NCBI GenBank assembly: GCA_013054445.1
Contig: JAAMPI010000585.1
Span: forward strand, 1-31,409
Origin: Cudoniella acicularis
Lineage: Eukaryota; Ascomycota; Leotiomycetes; Helotiales; Helotiaceae
Reading direction: 5' to 3'
Length of the DNA stretch: 31,409 nt
In this document: positions 1 to 11,850 of the stretch, one piece after another
Layout of the letters: each line of letters begins with the position of its first letter
Position numbering within the stretch: position 1 is the stretch's first letter
Made by a program: the position numbers and the translations under genes
Notes under the pieces: model-generated
What the model was told of the DNA's origin: nothing
The model's database searches: none
What the model saw: only the letters and a program-made list of their open reading frames with translations

Positions 1-957
1 ACTAACGAACCAAAAGATTCCACACGCGTTTGTGCAACAATTCAGCGCATATGCATGTGGCACAGTAAACAGTACACCCCCGAAAATACACCTGAAATAC
101 TTGGCCTTAGCCCCCAACCTGCACTGCTACACTGCACTGCACCCCACTGTACACATGGCAGCCTCGTGCGCAGATCACTCGTACATGGCGTTTTTTGTAG
201 CCAAGAACTCGGGATTCCCGACTCAAGGCTTACATCATGTGCTGTACCTGGATTCTGTGAGACGACGATCCCGTCTTATGGCGTTGCGGGTGTTGCGTTG
301 GTTATCGCTCCTTGAATCCTTTTTTACTTAATCGATCCTTTTGGGTAGGATGCGATGAACAGTGAGGATTTATACTTGTTTCGATCTGATTGGTTAGGAG
401 AGTAGTTGGTGTCAAAGTTTCAAGTGTGAAGTTCAACTTCCTTTTTGGGATGTTTTTCCGTGGGGAGTGAAGGAAGGGATGGATGGGACTTGGCGATTGA
501 ACGCGCGTTGCGATGTTCGAAAGGAAGATCTGCAGTCTGGTGATGGATTTTTAGATGCTGTTGACAACTTGATGGTTAGGAAAAATGAAGGATTCTTTCG
601 TTGCTGATGGTTGCGCGACCACGAATTATTAAAAGTTGTGTTATGATTTGTGTAGGTGGTGAGGTTGGGAAGGGAAGAGAGGCCCGGGCGGAGTGAACAA
701 TAGATAGACAGATGCATAAAAATTACATCACTGAATGAAATTTGAGTGAGTATGAAGAGTACGTTTGGATTGATTTATAAGAACATTGAAAATGGTTCAA
801 GAGGCTATATTTTGCACAGTGTATAAAATTCAAACTTGCAAATTCAATTTCGCTAAAAATGCAATCTAGACAGATAGACTCGACGCTATAATACAAGAAC
901 TTTAATAGAAAATCCGAACAAAAGAAAAGAAAAATCTAGCAGCAAACACTGAAAATT
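1..957. other. Intergenic, no gene seen
   Basis: No convincing gene is visible on either strand. The open frames of under 100 codons here have no recognisable domain and no plausible exon partners. The right end is the presumed 3' flank of the reductase gene that stops at 958. The left end is the window edge, so a neighbouring gene or promoter could begin just outside. Confidence 0.6.
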
Positions 958-2040
958 TTAAAGCGTCGTGTACACGAGCTTCTCCGCACTGATTTCCTTC
1001 CTCCTCAACATCCCAACCCCATCAATGATAGCCTCCAAGCCGCCATTGCTCACCCTCGCCGGATGCGTCTTAATCTCCCTCGCAGCAACAAGCTTCTCCA
1101 TCGAATCATAAAACGGCAAAACCGATTCAAACAATTCAGGATCCGCTTCGCTCGTAAATGGAGCAGGCCAATTGCAAGGCATACCCGTGATTCTGAAAGC
1201 AACAACCCAGTCCGCTTTCACAACTTTGCGCGAAGCTGCGATGACGGGCGAGAAAGGATCCATTCCCACGTAGCGACCACCTGCGCGCCCCAGAGCCTCG
1301 TAGCAGATTTTCATTGTGGAGTCGTCGGTGATGCAGTCGATGACGTAGGCGAGTCCATTCTTGGTGTATTTTTTGATGTCGGCGGCGCAGGTTGGAGAGC
1401 GGTAGTCGAAGGCTGCTTCTGCGCCGTAGGACTTGACGAAGTCGAAGTTCTTGGGTGAGCAGGTGGTGATGGGTTTGAGGCCGCAGCGTCTGAGGACTTG
1501 GATTGCCATGGTGCCGACTGAGGTGCTTCCGCCGTAGACCAAGACTGGGAATGGCTTCTCGGTTAGTGTGTCGATGAAAAACATTGGGATTTTCATGGAC
1601 CAGAAGAGAGCCAAGACTGTGGTGTTGATGGCTGTTGGTAAGGTTGCTGCGTCTTCGTAGGACATGTCACTTGGAATACGCAGAGCCATATCACCAGGTA
1701 AAGCGGTGTATTCGCAGAAGGCACCGCCAGATGGCCGTACTGGATCCATGCCGCAAGCACTTCCGCAGACTCGGTCGCCAACTTGCCATTTTTTGGTGAC
1801 GGCGGAGCCAATGGCCATGACAGTTCCCGCACAATCAAAACCCCAGATAGCTCCAGGAGTGACGAAGTCGCCGCTCAATTTGGTGTCGACTGGGTTGAGA
1901 GCAACTGCGTGAATTTTGATGATGATTGCATTTGGCTCGAGCGCGATGACAGGTTGCTCTTGGACAAGTGTGAAGCTTTTGTCGAGACCGGCGATAAGTG
2001 CCTTCTGGGTTTTGGGGATGGCTGAGATCATTAGAGCCAT
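958..2040 (-). CDS. Trans-acting enoyl reductase, LovC-like medium-chain reductase
   Basis: An intronless frame of 360 residues belonging to the zinc-independent medium-chain dehydrogenase/reductase (quinone-oxidoreductase-like) family. Visible landmarks are the N-terminal GroES-like fold with ALNPVDTK (residues 47-54), a GDRV segment (88-91), the NADPH-binding loop YGGSTSVG (169-176), a TCSPKNFD segment (193-200), and the C-terminal EKLVYTTL. These match fungal stand-alone enoyl reductases that reduce ACP-bound polyketide intermediates for a PKS whose own ER is dead; the lysine of NPVDTK corresponds to the conserved LovC active-site region. It is transcribed divergently from the ER-deficient PKS starting at 3321, with about 1.3 kb between them, which supports partnership. 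The start is the ATG at 2040. Family and length are seen; the PKS-partner role is inferred from the neighbour and the subfamily resemblance. An unrelated detoxifying quinone reductase is the main alternative. Confidence 0.87.
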   Translation of the reverse strand: MALMISAIPKTQKALIAGLDKSFTLVQEQPVIALEPNAIIIKIHAVALNPVDTKLSGDFVTPGAIWGFDCAGTVMAIGSAVTKKWQVGDRVCGSACGMDPVRPSGGAFCEYTALPGDMALRIPSDMSYEDAATLPTAINTTVLALFWSMKIPMFFIDTLTEKPFPVLVYGGSTSVGTMAIQVLRRCGLKPITTCSPKNFDFVKSYGAEAAFDYRSPTCAADIKKYTKNGLAYVIDCITDDSTMKICYEALGRAGGRYVGMDPFSPVIAASRKVVKADWVVAFRITGMPCNWPAPFTSEADPELFESVLPFYDSMEKLVAAREIKTHPARVSNGGLEAIIDGVGMLRRKEISAEKLVYTTL

Positions 2041-3320
2041 TTTGAGTTGTGATATGTGATTTGAATATGAATTGAAGATAAATTTTGAAGAATGATTTTG
2101 TAAAATTTTCAGGAGGCGAATAACGTGATGTTGAGTTTTGAAACAGCAGAATTAACTTGAACAGATTGATATCTATGGAGAGGAGTCCTTATGGATCAAT
2201 GGATTGAGAACTTGGTGTCCAACTGATGATCATGCTGACTTGCACGAGTTGCAGGATGGATATCGCATTGCCACGTGGAAAATGCCAAGATAAGATAAAT
2301 AGGGGGCTGAAATTAAGCTCATCGGGACGAGGCTGTGAATTCAGGAGGATTTTTAGGGCGGGCTGACTACTGGAATTTTCCAGGTAGTCAAGATGACAAG
2401 GCTTAGACTTGAAGCGCTGACTTTCCTCGAGTTGCTCTGACATGCAGAAGTGTGGGGAAAGGGCTTAGATAGGAAGCACCCGGTCTGAGGAAAGATAAAC
2501 ATCTAGATGCGGGGCGGATTTTTAGCTCTTTTTAAGCGAGCCACATGGACCACTAGCGTCATCTTTGTCACCCTGCAGCATATTTCTAGCCAATTACGGG
2601 GCTTACAGCCACCTGGTCCCACTTGGGTTTAGCTGTTTTTAGCGTGTTTTAGGGTGGGTCGTACTTTCCGCGCAGTCAGCTCTAACTTTTTTTTCGACAG
2701 CCAAGCAGGCTCAACCTCACAACTCGGTCAGCACAAGTCAGATCCAGTAGTACTGGAATTGCAGGAGGCATTGCGATCCAATCATGGACATCTCTATTTT
2801 CGATCCTACTGTCGAATCTAGTGCAGCAGCCGCACGAGGCAGGGAAATGTTGCTAAACCCAATTCATGATCCTCTATGGATCATCTCGAGGATTCCATAT
2901 GGACGAGGAAGAATATAATGGGGAAGAGTATCCCATCGAAATCACCATTCAATCTATTCATCTCATCTCATCGCCACTATCAACAACAATAATCAATAGA
3001 TCTTCAAAGCAGTTCTCATACCCACATACCAAAGAACTCCTCACATAAACCAACACTCAACAACTTTCATATCTCTTTCTAAGATACCCCGAAATCTCAT
3101 CCGCCAAGACTCATCATCACCAAAGCTTAACGCACCTCATCGACGTCAACGGAGTTTATCGAAGTCGTCTAGAAATTCACGTTTCTCGAAAATATTCCGC
3201 AATCAACACATCTCACGACCTTTATCAACTGTGAAAAGTGATCAAAGTCGCCAGTGTCTATAAACTCGTCGATTACACAACAACATATCATCTCACATAC
3301 ATCAACACATCCGAGTCGAA
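2041..3320. promoter_or_regulatory. Divergent promoter region between trans-ER and PKS
   Basis: About 1.28 kb separates the two divergent start codons, so both genes probably draw on it for control. A TATAAA-like element lies near 3259-3264, some 60 bases before the PKS start. A pyrimidine-rich, CA-rich leader follows 2940, as is common before fungal start codons. I did not find a clear paired CGG/CCG site for a Zn2Cys6 regulator here. The short open frames in this stretch look random. Confidence 0.55.
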
Positions 3321-6300
3321 ATGTCTGGATACAAGAACGAGCCCATTGCCGTTGTTGGCAGCTCCTGCCGATTCGCCGGCCCCGCAACCTCCCCTTCCAA
3401 GCTCTGGGAACTCCTCAAGGAACCCCGTGATGTCTTGACCAAGATCGATCGCTTTGATGCAGATAACTTCTACCACGTGGATGGTCACCACCACGGTACC
3501 ACCAATGTTGTAGATGCATACATGATGACCGAAGACCCCAAGGCCTTCGACGCACAATTCTTCAACATTCAAGCCGGTGAGGCCGAGTCAATCGATCCTC
3601 AACAGAGACTTCTCCTCGAAACCATCTACGAGGGTGTTGAGTCGGCTGGTCTCACCCTTGAAGGCTTGCAAGGTTCTCCGACTGCGGTTTACATCGGAGT
3701 CATGTGCGAAGATTATGCTGGCATTGCTTTCCATGACAATGAGGCTATCCCTAAATATGCCTCGACTGGTACTGCTCGTAGTATCCAAGCCAACCGAATC
3801 TCCTACTTCTTCAACTGGTGCGGCCCTTCGATGACCATCGATACCGCTTGCTCTTCCTCACTCGTTGCTGTCCATCAAGCAGTGCTCTCACTGAGAAGTG
3901 GAGAGTCGACCGTCGCCGTTGCCGCCGGCACCAATCTTATTTTGGGTCCAAGTAAGCATTTTTGAGTCATTTTTCCTGTAATATACTAACAAATGCATAG
4001 GAAACTTCATTGCTGAGAGTACCCTCAACATGCTTTCTGCTACCGGTCGCTCCCACATGTGGGATGCCCGGGCTAACGGTTATGCTCGAGGTGAAGGTAT
4101 CGCGTCCGTTATTTTAAAGACGCTGAGCCAAGCCATTGCTGATGGTGACACCATCGAATGCATTATCCGGGAGACTGGTGTCAACCAGGATGGTCGTACC
4201 CCAGGTATCACCATGCCTAGCTCCACTGCTCAAGCTGCCTTGATTCGTTCAACATACGCCAAAGCTGGCTTGGATCTTAGAAAGAAGGCCGACCGTTGCC
4301 AGTACTTTGAGGCTCACGGCACAGGTACCAAGGCCGGTGACCCACAAGAAGCTAGCGCCATCTACAACGCGTTCTTTGCGGAAACCGGTGTCACCGATCC
4401 CGAGGATATTCTCCATGTTGGTTCTGTCAAGACCATCATTGGGCACACCGAGGGTACCGCCGGTATTGCTGGCCTGATGAAGGCTTCTTTGGCGATCCAG
4501 AACAAGACCATTCCTCCTAACATGCTCTTTGAGACTCTCAACCCAGATTTGGAGCCATACTACGACCACCTCAAAGTCCCAACCCAAGCTCTCCCTTGGC
4601 CCGAACTCCCCGAGGGCGTTCCTCGCAGAGCCAGTGTCAACAGCTTCGGCTTTGGTGGAACCAACGCGCATGCCATCATCGAGGCATATGAGCCATCCAA
4701 CAAGCTCATTGCTCAGCCAAGTGTCTCGGAAGAGAAGGTCGCGATTCCTTTCACTTTCTCGGCCCCATCTGAGAAGGCCCTCGCTGCACAGATGCGCACT
4801 TTCATTTCATTCTTGGGCAACAACAAGGATATTAATTTGTCGAGGATGGCTTGGACTTTATCTCAGCGATCAACCTTCACCTTGCGTGCAGCAGTCTCTG
4901 CTCTCACGGCCGAGTCTCTATCCGAGAAACTTGAAGCTCGCCTTGAAGGGAAAAAATCCAACAACACTGCTCTCGGTGTTCGCGCAGCCAAGGAAAGCCA
5001 CAGCATTCTTGGTGTCTTTACCGGCCAAGGTGCTCAATGGGCGGCAATGGGTCGTGAACTGATTCTAGCTTCTTCATTTGTCGAAAAGATCGTCGATGAG
5101 CTCGAGCAATCTCTTGCCGAGCTTCCAGAATCTGATCGCCCGGCTTGGTCTCTCAAGAAAGAGATGTTGGCTCAAGGCAAGGACTCACGCATTGCCGAAG
5201 GCCTGCTTTCGCAACCACTTTGCACTGCAGTCCAGGTCATCTTAGTCAACCTTCTCCGAATTGCTGGCATCCAATTCGAATCCGTCGTTGGCCATTCTAG
5301 TGGTGAGATTGGGGCTGCATATGCTGCCGGCTTCCTCACATCTCACGATGCAATCCGCATTGCATACTATAGAGGTTTTTACGCCAAGCTTGCCAAGGGC
5401 CCGAATGGCGAGAATGGCTCTATGCTTGCAGCTGGTACATCCATGGAGGATGCCGATGAGCTCTGCAACTTGCCTGCTTTCGAAGGCAAAATGCAGGTAG
5501 CTGCTAGCAACTCCTCTTCTAGCGTGACGCTCTCAGGTGACGAAGATGCCATCGTCGAGGCACTTGAAATCCTAAAGGACGAAGGCAAGTTCGCTAGACA
5601 ACTCAAAGTCGACACTGCCTATCACTCTCATCACATGGAACCTTGCTCAGAACCTTACCTCAAATCACTTAAGGATTGCAAAATTCAGATCTTGACACCA
5701 CCCGAAAATGCCAGCCGCTGGTACTCATCCGTTCATGGTGGAGAGCAGATGACCGTTGATAGCGAAGGCCTCACTGGCGATTACTGGATGAAGAATATGC
5801 TCCAGCCTGTCTTGTTCTCCCAAGCTCTAACTGCTGCCCTCGATGAATTTGGAGCACCAGCTATCACATTGGAGGTCGGACCTCACCCAGCACTCAAAGG
5901 ACCAGCGACATCGACAATCGAAGAGGTTCTTGGCAGCAGCGTCCCATATTCTGGTGTCCTCAGCCGAGGCGGCAACGATGTTGAGGCACTGGCAGATGGC
6001 TTGGGTTTCACCTGGACTTTCTTGGGTCCCATAACTCCAAATTTCTCTGCCTTCATGTCGCTTTTCAGTTCTGCTGAGAAGAAACTGTTGAAGAACCTTC
6101 CTCAATACACTTGGGACCATGACCGCACTTACTGGTACGAGTCTCGCATGTCCAGATTCCACCGAACTGCCCGACCACAAGCTATGCACGAGCTGCTTGG
6201 TGTCAGAATGGATGATGAGGGCGAGGGAGAGCTGAGATGGCATAACTTCCTCAAGCCAAGCGAGATCCCTTGGCTCCGTGGCCACACCATCCAAGGCCAA

Positions 6301-9300
6301 ATCCTGTTCCCCGCTGCAGGTTTCGTGGCTTTGGCTGTCGAAGCTTCAAAGACACTCGCCACTACTAATCGGGTCTCTCTGATCGAATTGCACGATTTCA
6401 GCATTCACAGTGCTTTGACCTTCCCCGATGAAGTGAATGGCGCAGAAATCGTCTTCTCTCTTCAAGGCATCACTAAGTCAGATGATCTCATCACAGCCAG
6501 CTTCAACTGCGACGCTTGCACGAACAGAGATACCGGAAGTCTTACGTCAATGTCTACCGGCAAATTGGTGCTCCGCCTTGGAGAGCCTTCTCTTACTGCT
6601 TTGCCAAGCAGGCCAACTCCAGAGTACGAACTCAGAAAGGTTAATGTTGAGAACCAATACGCAGGTTTCTCTGACCTTGGTTACAACTACAATGGTCTAT
6701 TCAAGGCGATCACTTCCTTGAACCGCACCACCGATCTGGCCATAGGCAAGATTCTTGTACCTGCTGATGAGGAAGCCATTGAAGGAGAACCGAGTTTCAC
6801 AGTCCACCCTGCAGTTCTCGATGTCGGTTTCCAGGTGACCCTTTGCGCAATCGGCGCGCCGGGAGATAGCCGACTTTGGACTCTCCACGTTCCAACCATC
6901 ATTAACAAGATCAAGATCAACCCAATGGCCTGCCCAACTGCTGGAGGTCGTGGGTCTGAGCTCCCTGCTAACTCCATGCTTGCCAAGCAAGCTGAGGATG
7001 TTCACGGCTTCACTGGAGACCTCTCCATCTATGATGAGAGCGGCAAGCACTGCTTCATCCAATGCGAAAGCGTCAGGGTCGAGGCTCTCGCACGACCGAC
7101 CAAAGCTAGCGATCGCCACCTCTTCGGTGAGTCGACCTGGTCTGTGGCTGATCCCGATGCTTCGATCTGCTTCCAGGAGGCTGTCGAGACAGAGGCAGAG
7201 CAACAACTTGGTGTTCTCATTGAGCGTGCTTGTTTCCTTTACTTGAAGCAAATTTACCAGTCTCTCACTGCTGAGGAGCGCGAGAAGTGCGACGAACACC
7301 AAGCAGCTGTTGTGAACTGGGCGGAACATCTCGTTTCCCTCACTTCGAAGGGCGAACATCCTCACTTGAAGCAAGAATGGATGGCAGATACCAACGAGTC
7401 TCTCAAGCCATTGTTATTGGCCGCAGCAAATGACTATGAGGACATGCACAAGGTAATATTTACCGGTGAGACTCTTCTCCCCTTTGTCCGAGGAGAGGTC
7501 AGCATGCTCGAGGAATTTAAGAACCATGGCTTGCTAGACTGGTTCTACAAGGCATCAGCCGGTATCACCCAGTATAATGCCTGCTTGGGAGCTGTTGTCA
7601 AGCAAATGGCCCAACGATACCCATACATGAACATCCTCGAAATTGGTGCTGGTACTGGCAGTGCTACCGAGGCCGTCGTCAAAGAGATTGGTCAAAGCTA
7701 TTCCTCTTACACTTATACCGATATCTCTGCTGGCTTCTTCCAGGATGCGCAAGCACTCTTCAAGGATCACGGCAATGGATTCATTTACAAGGTGCTTGAT
7801 GCCGAGAAGGATGTAGTCGAACAAGGCTTTGTTGATGGCGGCTACGACTGCATCGTCGCGAGCAATGTTCTCCACGCTACCAAGTTCCTTGATCAGACAC
7901 TCGCCAATGCCCGAAGATTGCTGAAGCCTGGTGGATATTTGATTCTCTTGGAAATTACCCAGGTTGACTGGCTTCGAACCGGCTTTTTCTTCGCTGGTAT
8001 TCCAGGGTGGTGGGCTGGTGCTGAAGATGGCCGTGCGTATACTCCTCTTGTGCCAGAAAGCACCTGGGATGCAGTCTTCCGACGCACTGGTTTCTCTGGT
8101 ATCGATACAGCTACGCCAATACCCAAGTCCTTCATGGCTCCATACTCAGTCATGGTCACTCAAGCTGTCGACACCCAAATCAATCTCATTCGACAACCAT
8201 TGGCAGCCGCTGAAGAAAAGCCAACGATTGAGAAGTTATTGATTATTGGCGGGCTGACTGCTACCACCAGGACCATCGCCGAGGAAGTCAAATCCATTGT
8301 TAAGCCATTCTGCGATTCTGTATCCGTAGTGAGCAAGCTGGGAGAGGTGAACGAAAACACTTTCTCAGCCAAGCACACTGTTTTGTGTCTTACTGAGCTT
8401 GACGAAGCTGTCTTCGAGAATCTCACCGAAGAAAAGTTCAAGGCACTCCAATTCATGATGGATGAAGCTAAGAATGTCCTTTGGGTCGTCCAAGGTTCCC
8501 AAGGGCAGAATCCTTACTCTCGAATGATGATGGCCGTTGGTCGTTGCTTGGCAGGCGAGCGACGAGATGCTCTCTACATGCAAACCATCGACTCGAATGT
8601 TGACGAGCTTCCAAGCGCGAAACTCCTTACTGAGACCCTGCTCCGACTTCACATCTCTGAGCAATGGAAGAATGCTTCTTACGAGCCACTCTGGACTTTG
8701 GAACGCGAGATGCATCTTTCCAACGGCACTTTGCAGATCGAGCGTTTCGCACCAAGCTCCACCCTCGACAGCAGATACAATTCTGACAGGCGCGAGATCA
8801 AGAACGAGCTTCCAGTCGACTCTACCACCGTTGCACTTACCCAAGCAGGTCTTTCATACCAGCTCAAGGAATTGTTCGAGATGCAACTCCAGAAGGAGGC
8901 CAGCAAGGCTGCCGGTCTTGTGACCATCAAGGTCCGACGATCTGTCCTTACAGCCATCAAGATCAAGTCGGTCGGTTGCCTCTACCTCGTTTCTGGTGAG
9001 GAAGTTGCCACTGGCAAGAAGGTGCTCGCATTTTGCGAGAGCCTCCGATCTTCAATCTCAATTCCTCAAGCTTGGGCTGTTCCATACGATATTGAGGACA
9101 AGGACGAGAGCAGCCTCCTTTTCGCCGCTGCTCACATCTTTGTAGCCGTCGCAATCTTGGGCAAGGCAGGTGCCTCTAGCTCCTTCTTGGTCCACGAGGC
9201 TTCTCCTGTACTTGCACAAACATTGGCCACCGTCGCTGCGGAAAGAAAGATTCCTATTGTCTTCACTTCATCCAAATCTGATGATACCATCTTCCAACGC

Positions 9301-11003
9301 ATTCATCCTTCAACTCCTCAAGCTCTTATCGCGTCTTACATTCCTAAGAAAGTTTCGGTGTTTGCTAATCTCTCTGGCGACTCTGTCGATGAAATCGGAG
9401 CTTCTATTGAGCAAGAACTTCCTGCCCGATGCAAGGTTCGCGATGCTACGACATTCTTCAATCTAGAGGGCTTCACTCAGCCAGGCGCCTCCGACAGCGC
9501 CGCCGCAGAGGTACTCCGCCAATGCTATGCCCGCTCGGCGAAGGTCTTCTCCTCTTTTGGGGATGTCGCCAGCATTGCATTGAAGGATCTTGCTGACAAG
9601 CCTACGGAGAATGGCAACCTTCAAGTTGTCGACTGGGTCACAACTTCTACAGTTCCTGTGTCTGCTTCTCTTGTCAACAAGCAAGTTCAATTCCGATCTG
9701 ACGCAACTTACTGGATGATCGGAGCCACTGGTGAGATTGGTCTTTCCACCTGCCAGTGGATGATTGCTCGTGGAGCAAGATACTTTGTTCTTACCAGCAG
9801 AAACCCCAAGGTCGATCCAAAGTGGTTGGCCACTATGGAGTCGCAAGGCGCCACTATCAAGGTCATGTCCATGTAAGTCCTCCCCCCCCTCACTCCCTCC
9901 CTTCTACCTTGCGATTGCTAACACTTCTTAGGGACGTCACAAACAGAGACTCCATGAGATCTGTTCACGACACCATTTGCAAGACACTTCCACCCATCGC
10001 CGGTGTTACTAACGCAGCCATGGTCCTCAAGGACAGTCTCTTGGCCAACATGTCCTACGAGACTTTCGCTACAACCTTGAAGCCCAAGGTTGATGGAACC
10101 AAGTATCTTGATGAACTGTTCCCAGAAAACACCCTCGACTTCTTCATCGTCTACTCCTCCCTCGCCTACGTCGCCGGTAACCTCGGACAATCACCATACG
10201 CCGCCGCAAACGGCTTCATGGTCGCCCTCGCCGAGCAACGTCGCAAACGCGGTCTCGCAGGAAGTGTCATGTCATTTGGTGCCATTTCCGGTGTCGGCTA
10301 CGTCGAGCGCCGAGCTGTCGACATCAACCTGTCCGCTAAGATGAGCAGCTTAGGCTACGCTCCCATCTCCGAGTGGGACTACCACCAATTCTTCGCAGAA
10401 GCGGTGCTCGCTTCTCCCTGCGACTCAGGCCGCAACTTCGAGATCTCCAACGGCTGCAAGGTCTTCGACGCCATCAAGGAGCCCAACCTTCCTTACTGGC
10501 TCGACCTCCCCAAGTTCGCCTACTACAAGGAATACAAGGCAAACACCCTCGCCGAGGCTGGCGACAAGCGCCAAGCGTCTGTCCGAGCCCAGCTCAAGGA
10601 ATGCACATCCGAAGAAGGCATCAAGAAAGTCCTCACGGATCGCTTCATCTCTGGTCTCTGCCGCATGTTGCACATGGCTCCCGAAGACAACGTTATCACA
10701 CCTGAATCCGGGCTCGTGGAGCTCGGCATTGACTCCTTGGTCGCGGTCGATATCAGGAGTTGGTTCCAGAGCGAAATGGATCTCGACATGCCTGTGCTCA
10801 AGATTCTGAGCGGTGCCAGCATTGAGAATATGGTGGAGGATGCTTTCAGTCGGTTGTCGCCGGAGTTGACGCCTGGTGTGAAGAGGGAAGTTGTTCAGGC
10901 TGAGGGAGATAAGGCAGAGGGTAGCACGAGTGGTGATTCGGCTGTTACGGTTGAGACTGAGGGACCTGTTTCCAGTGATGGGAGTGAGGTCGGAGGATCT
11001 TAA
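3321..11003 (+). CDS. Highly reducing polyketide synthase, PKS-NRPS/LovB-like clade, no release domain
   Basis: Exons 3321-3951, 4001-9872 and 9932-11003 (introns of 49 and 59 bp; TACTAAC branch site in the first) give 2,524 residues. Domains in order: KS (about 1-430, Cys177, His316, His359); AT (about 548-860, GHSSGE with Ser643); DH (about 940-1240, [10 protein letters not shown] from His972, Asp1151); C-methyltransferase (about 1380-1600, EIGAGTG 1424-1430); a degenerate ER-like stretch (about 1830-2050) without the glycine-rich nucleotide loop; KR (GATGEIG 2118-2124, Ser2243/Ser2244, Tyr2257); ACP (GIDSL, Ser2436). A 44-residue acidic, serine-rich tail follows SPEL and then the protein stops. 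The KS and the dead ER resemble PKS halves of PKS-NRPS hybrids and LovB-type synthases. Predicted role: iterative synthesis of a methylated, partly reduced polyketide with enoyl reduction supplied in trans, probably by the divergent reductase at 958-2040. The product cannot be deduced. Family assignment is very secure; partner and release mode are inferred. Confidence 0.97.
3952..4000 (+). other. PKS intron 1
   Basis: A 49-bp GT-AG intron with a perfect TACTAAC branch site at about 3984-3990. Splicing restores the KS block LGPRNFIAES, which joins the two frames without loss. Confidence 0.95.
9873..9931 (+). other. PKS intron 2
   Basis: A 59-bp intron, GTAAGT donor and TTAG acceptor, with a GCTAAC branch-like site shortly before the end. 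It falls inside the KR; joining gives VMSMDVTNRDS, the expected second nucleotide-contact segment of the domain. Confidence 0.95.
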
Positions 11004-11850
11004 TTTGTTTGATTCTTTGGATTTTGTATAGATTGTTGTTTTTTTTTGTTTTCGGTAAATATTTTTGCGGATTCTTTGGGATTAGCGAGCGAGCGAGCGG
11101 GTCTTTGGGGTCTGATTTGGTCGTATTTACTTAGCGTTTCCTTGGATTGTATATAGACTTGAAAACATTTCATACACCCTTTAGTCTTTTTTATATAAAT
11201 ATGATTGCTAATATTTTTTTAGTTTATATGATGCAGCGATTAGTATAGTGTGCACGCTGCGAACGTTGTTCTTAACGTGGAGAATAGAGGAGGCTTAAGA
11301 AAGTCTAAAATTTAGCCTTGGGCTGGAAATGTTTTAAAGTAGAAAGCACCAATGAAGGCAACGGCCTTTATTGCAGGAAGCTCGTCGTGACGGCCACGGC
11401 GATGTCGCGCTTTTAGAAGGATGATAACATGCCACGTGTCTGTTATATTGGAGACAGCAGAAGAAACCCATCGTATCAAGACCAAGCTCAGAGGAACACG
11501 GCCGATGTATCGCCCATCTAGACTGCGGCATTTTTGGCCATTGGCTGCGGACAACTAGGAGGACCTCAGCCGCGAAAGGGCTTGCGACTTATTTCTACCT
11601 GAGATGATCTCCTTATCTCTTCGATAATATAATTACATTTGTTTGCTAGAACATCTGTTCTTAGCAGTAACATCGTGAGCCAATTTCCTTCGTCGTTTTG
11701 CTTTCAATTATGATATCATACTAAATCTTTGGTATCTTTTCAATTTTCTGGTCCATTTCCCCAATATTAATAATGATCCGCAACTCCGCCTTACGGGAAT
11801 ATCAAAACGCCCAGCTGACAATCTCTAGGACTCCGCTTTGACGGAATGCT
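11004..11850. other. Intergenic between PKS and HET gene
   Basis: PKS 3' flank, T-rich just after the stop, then the upstream flank of the HET gene. A short GCGA repeat lies near 11085-11098. No credible gene; the small open frames on the minus strand near 11312-11554 lack any motif. Two similar motifs close to the HET start are listed separately. Confidence 0.6.
11783..11847 (+). promoter_or_regulatory. Two near-identical CCG/CGG motifs upstream of HET gene
   Basis: ACTCCGCCTTACGGGAAT (11783-11800) and ACTCCGCTTTGACGGAAT (11830-11847) are closely similar, with 29 bases between them. Each holds CCG and CGG half-sites separated by 5 or 6 bases. The second ends three bases before the presumed ATG at 11851. 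Paired CGG half-sites are typical of Zn2Cys6 regulators, but they could also be chance or part of the transcribed leader. Confidence 0.25.

Noticed and set aside
32..331. Open frames of 86-99 codons at the left end, plus strand
   Set aside because: No domain, no signal or membrane pattern of note, two overlapping frames equally open, and no plausible splice partners; treated as random.
433..717. 94-codon minus-strand frame
   Set aside because: Low-complexity composition rich in Ser, Thr and Asn, no family features, no partner exons; probably chance.
9756..9931. Continuous frame across PKS intron 2, suggesting a separate gene starting at 9756
   Set aside because: The upstream part is in a different frame from the KR; splicing 9873-9931 joins the KR correctly, so there is one gene.
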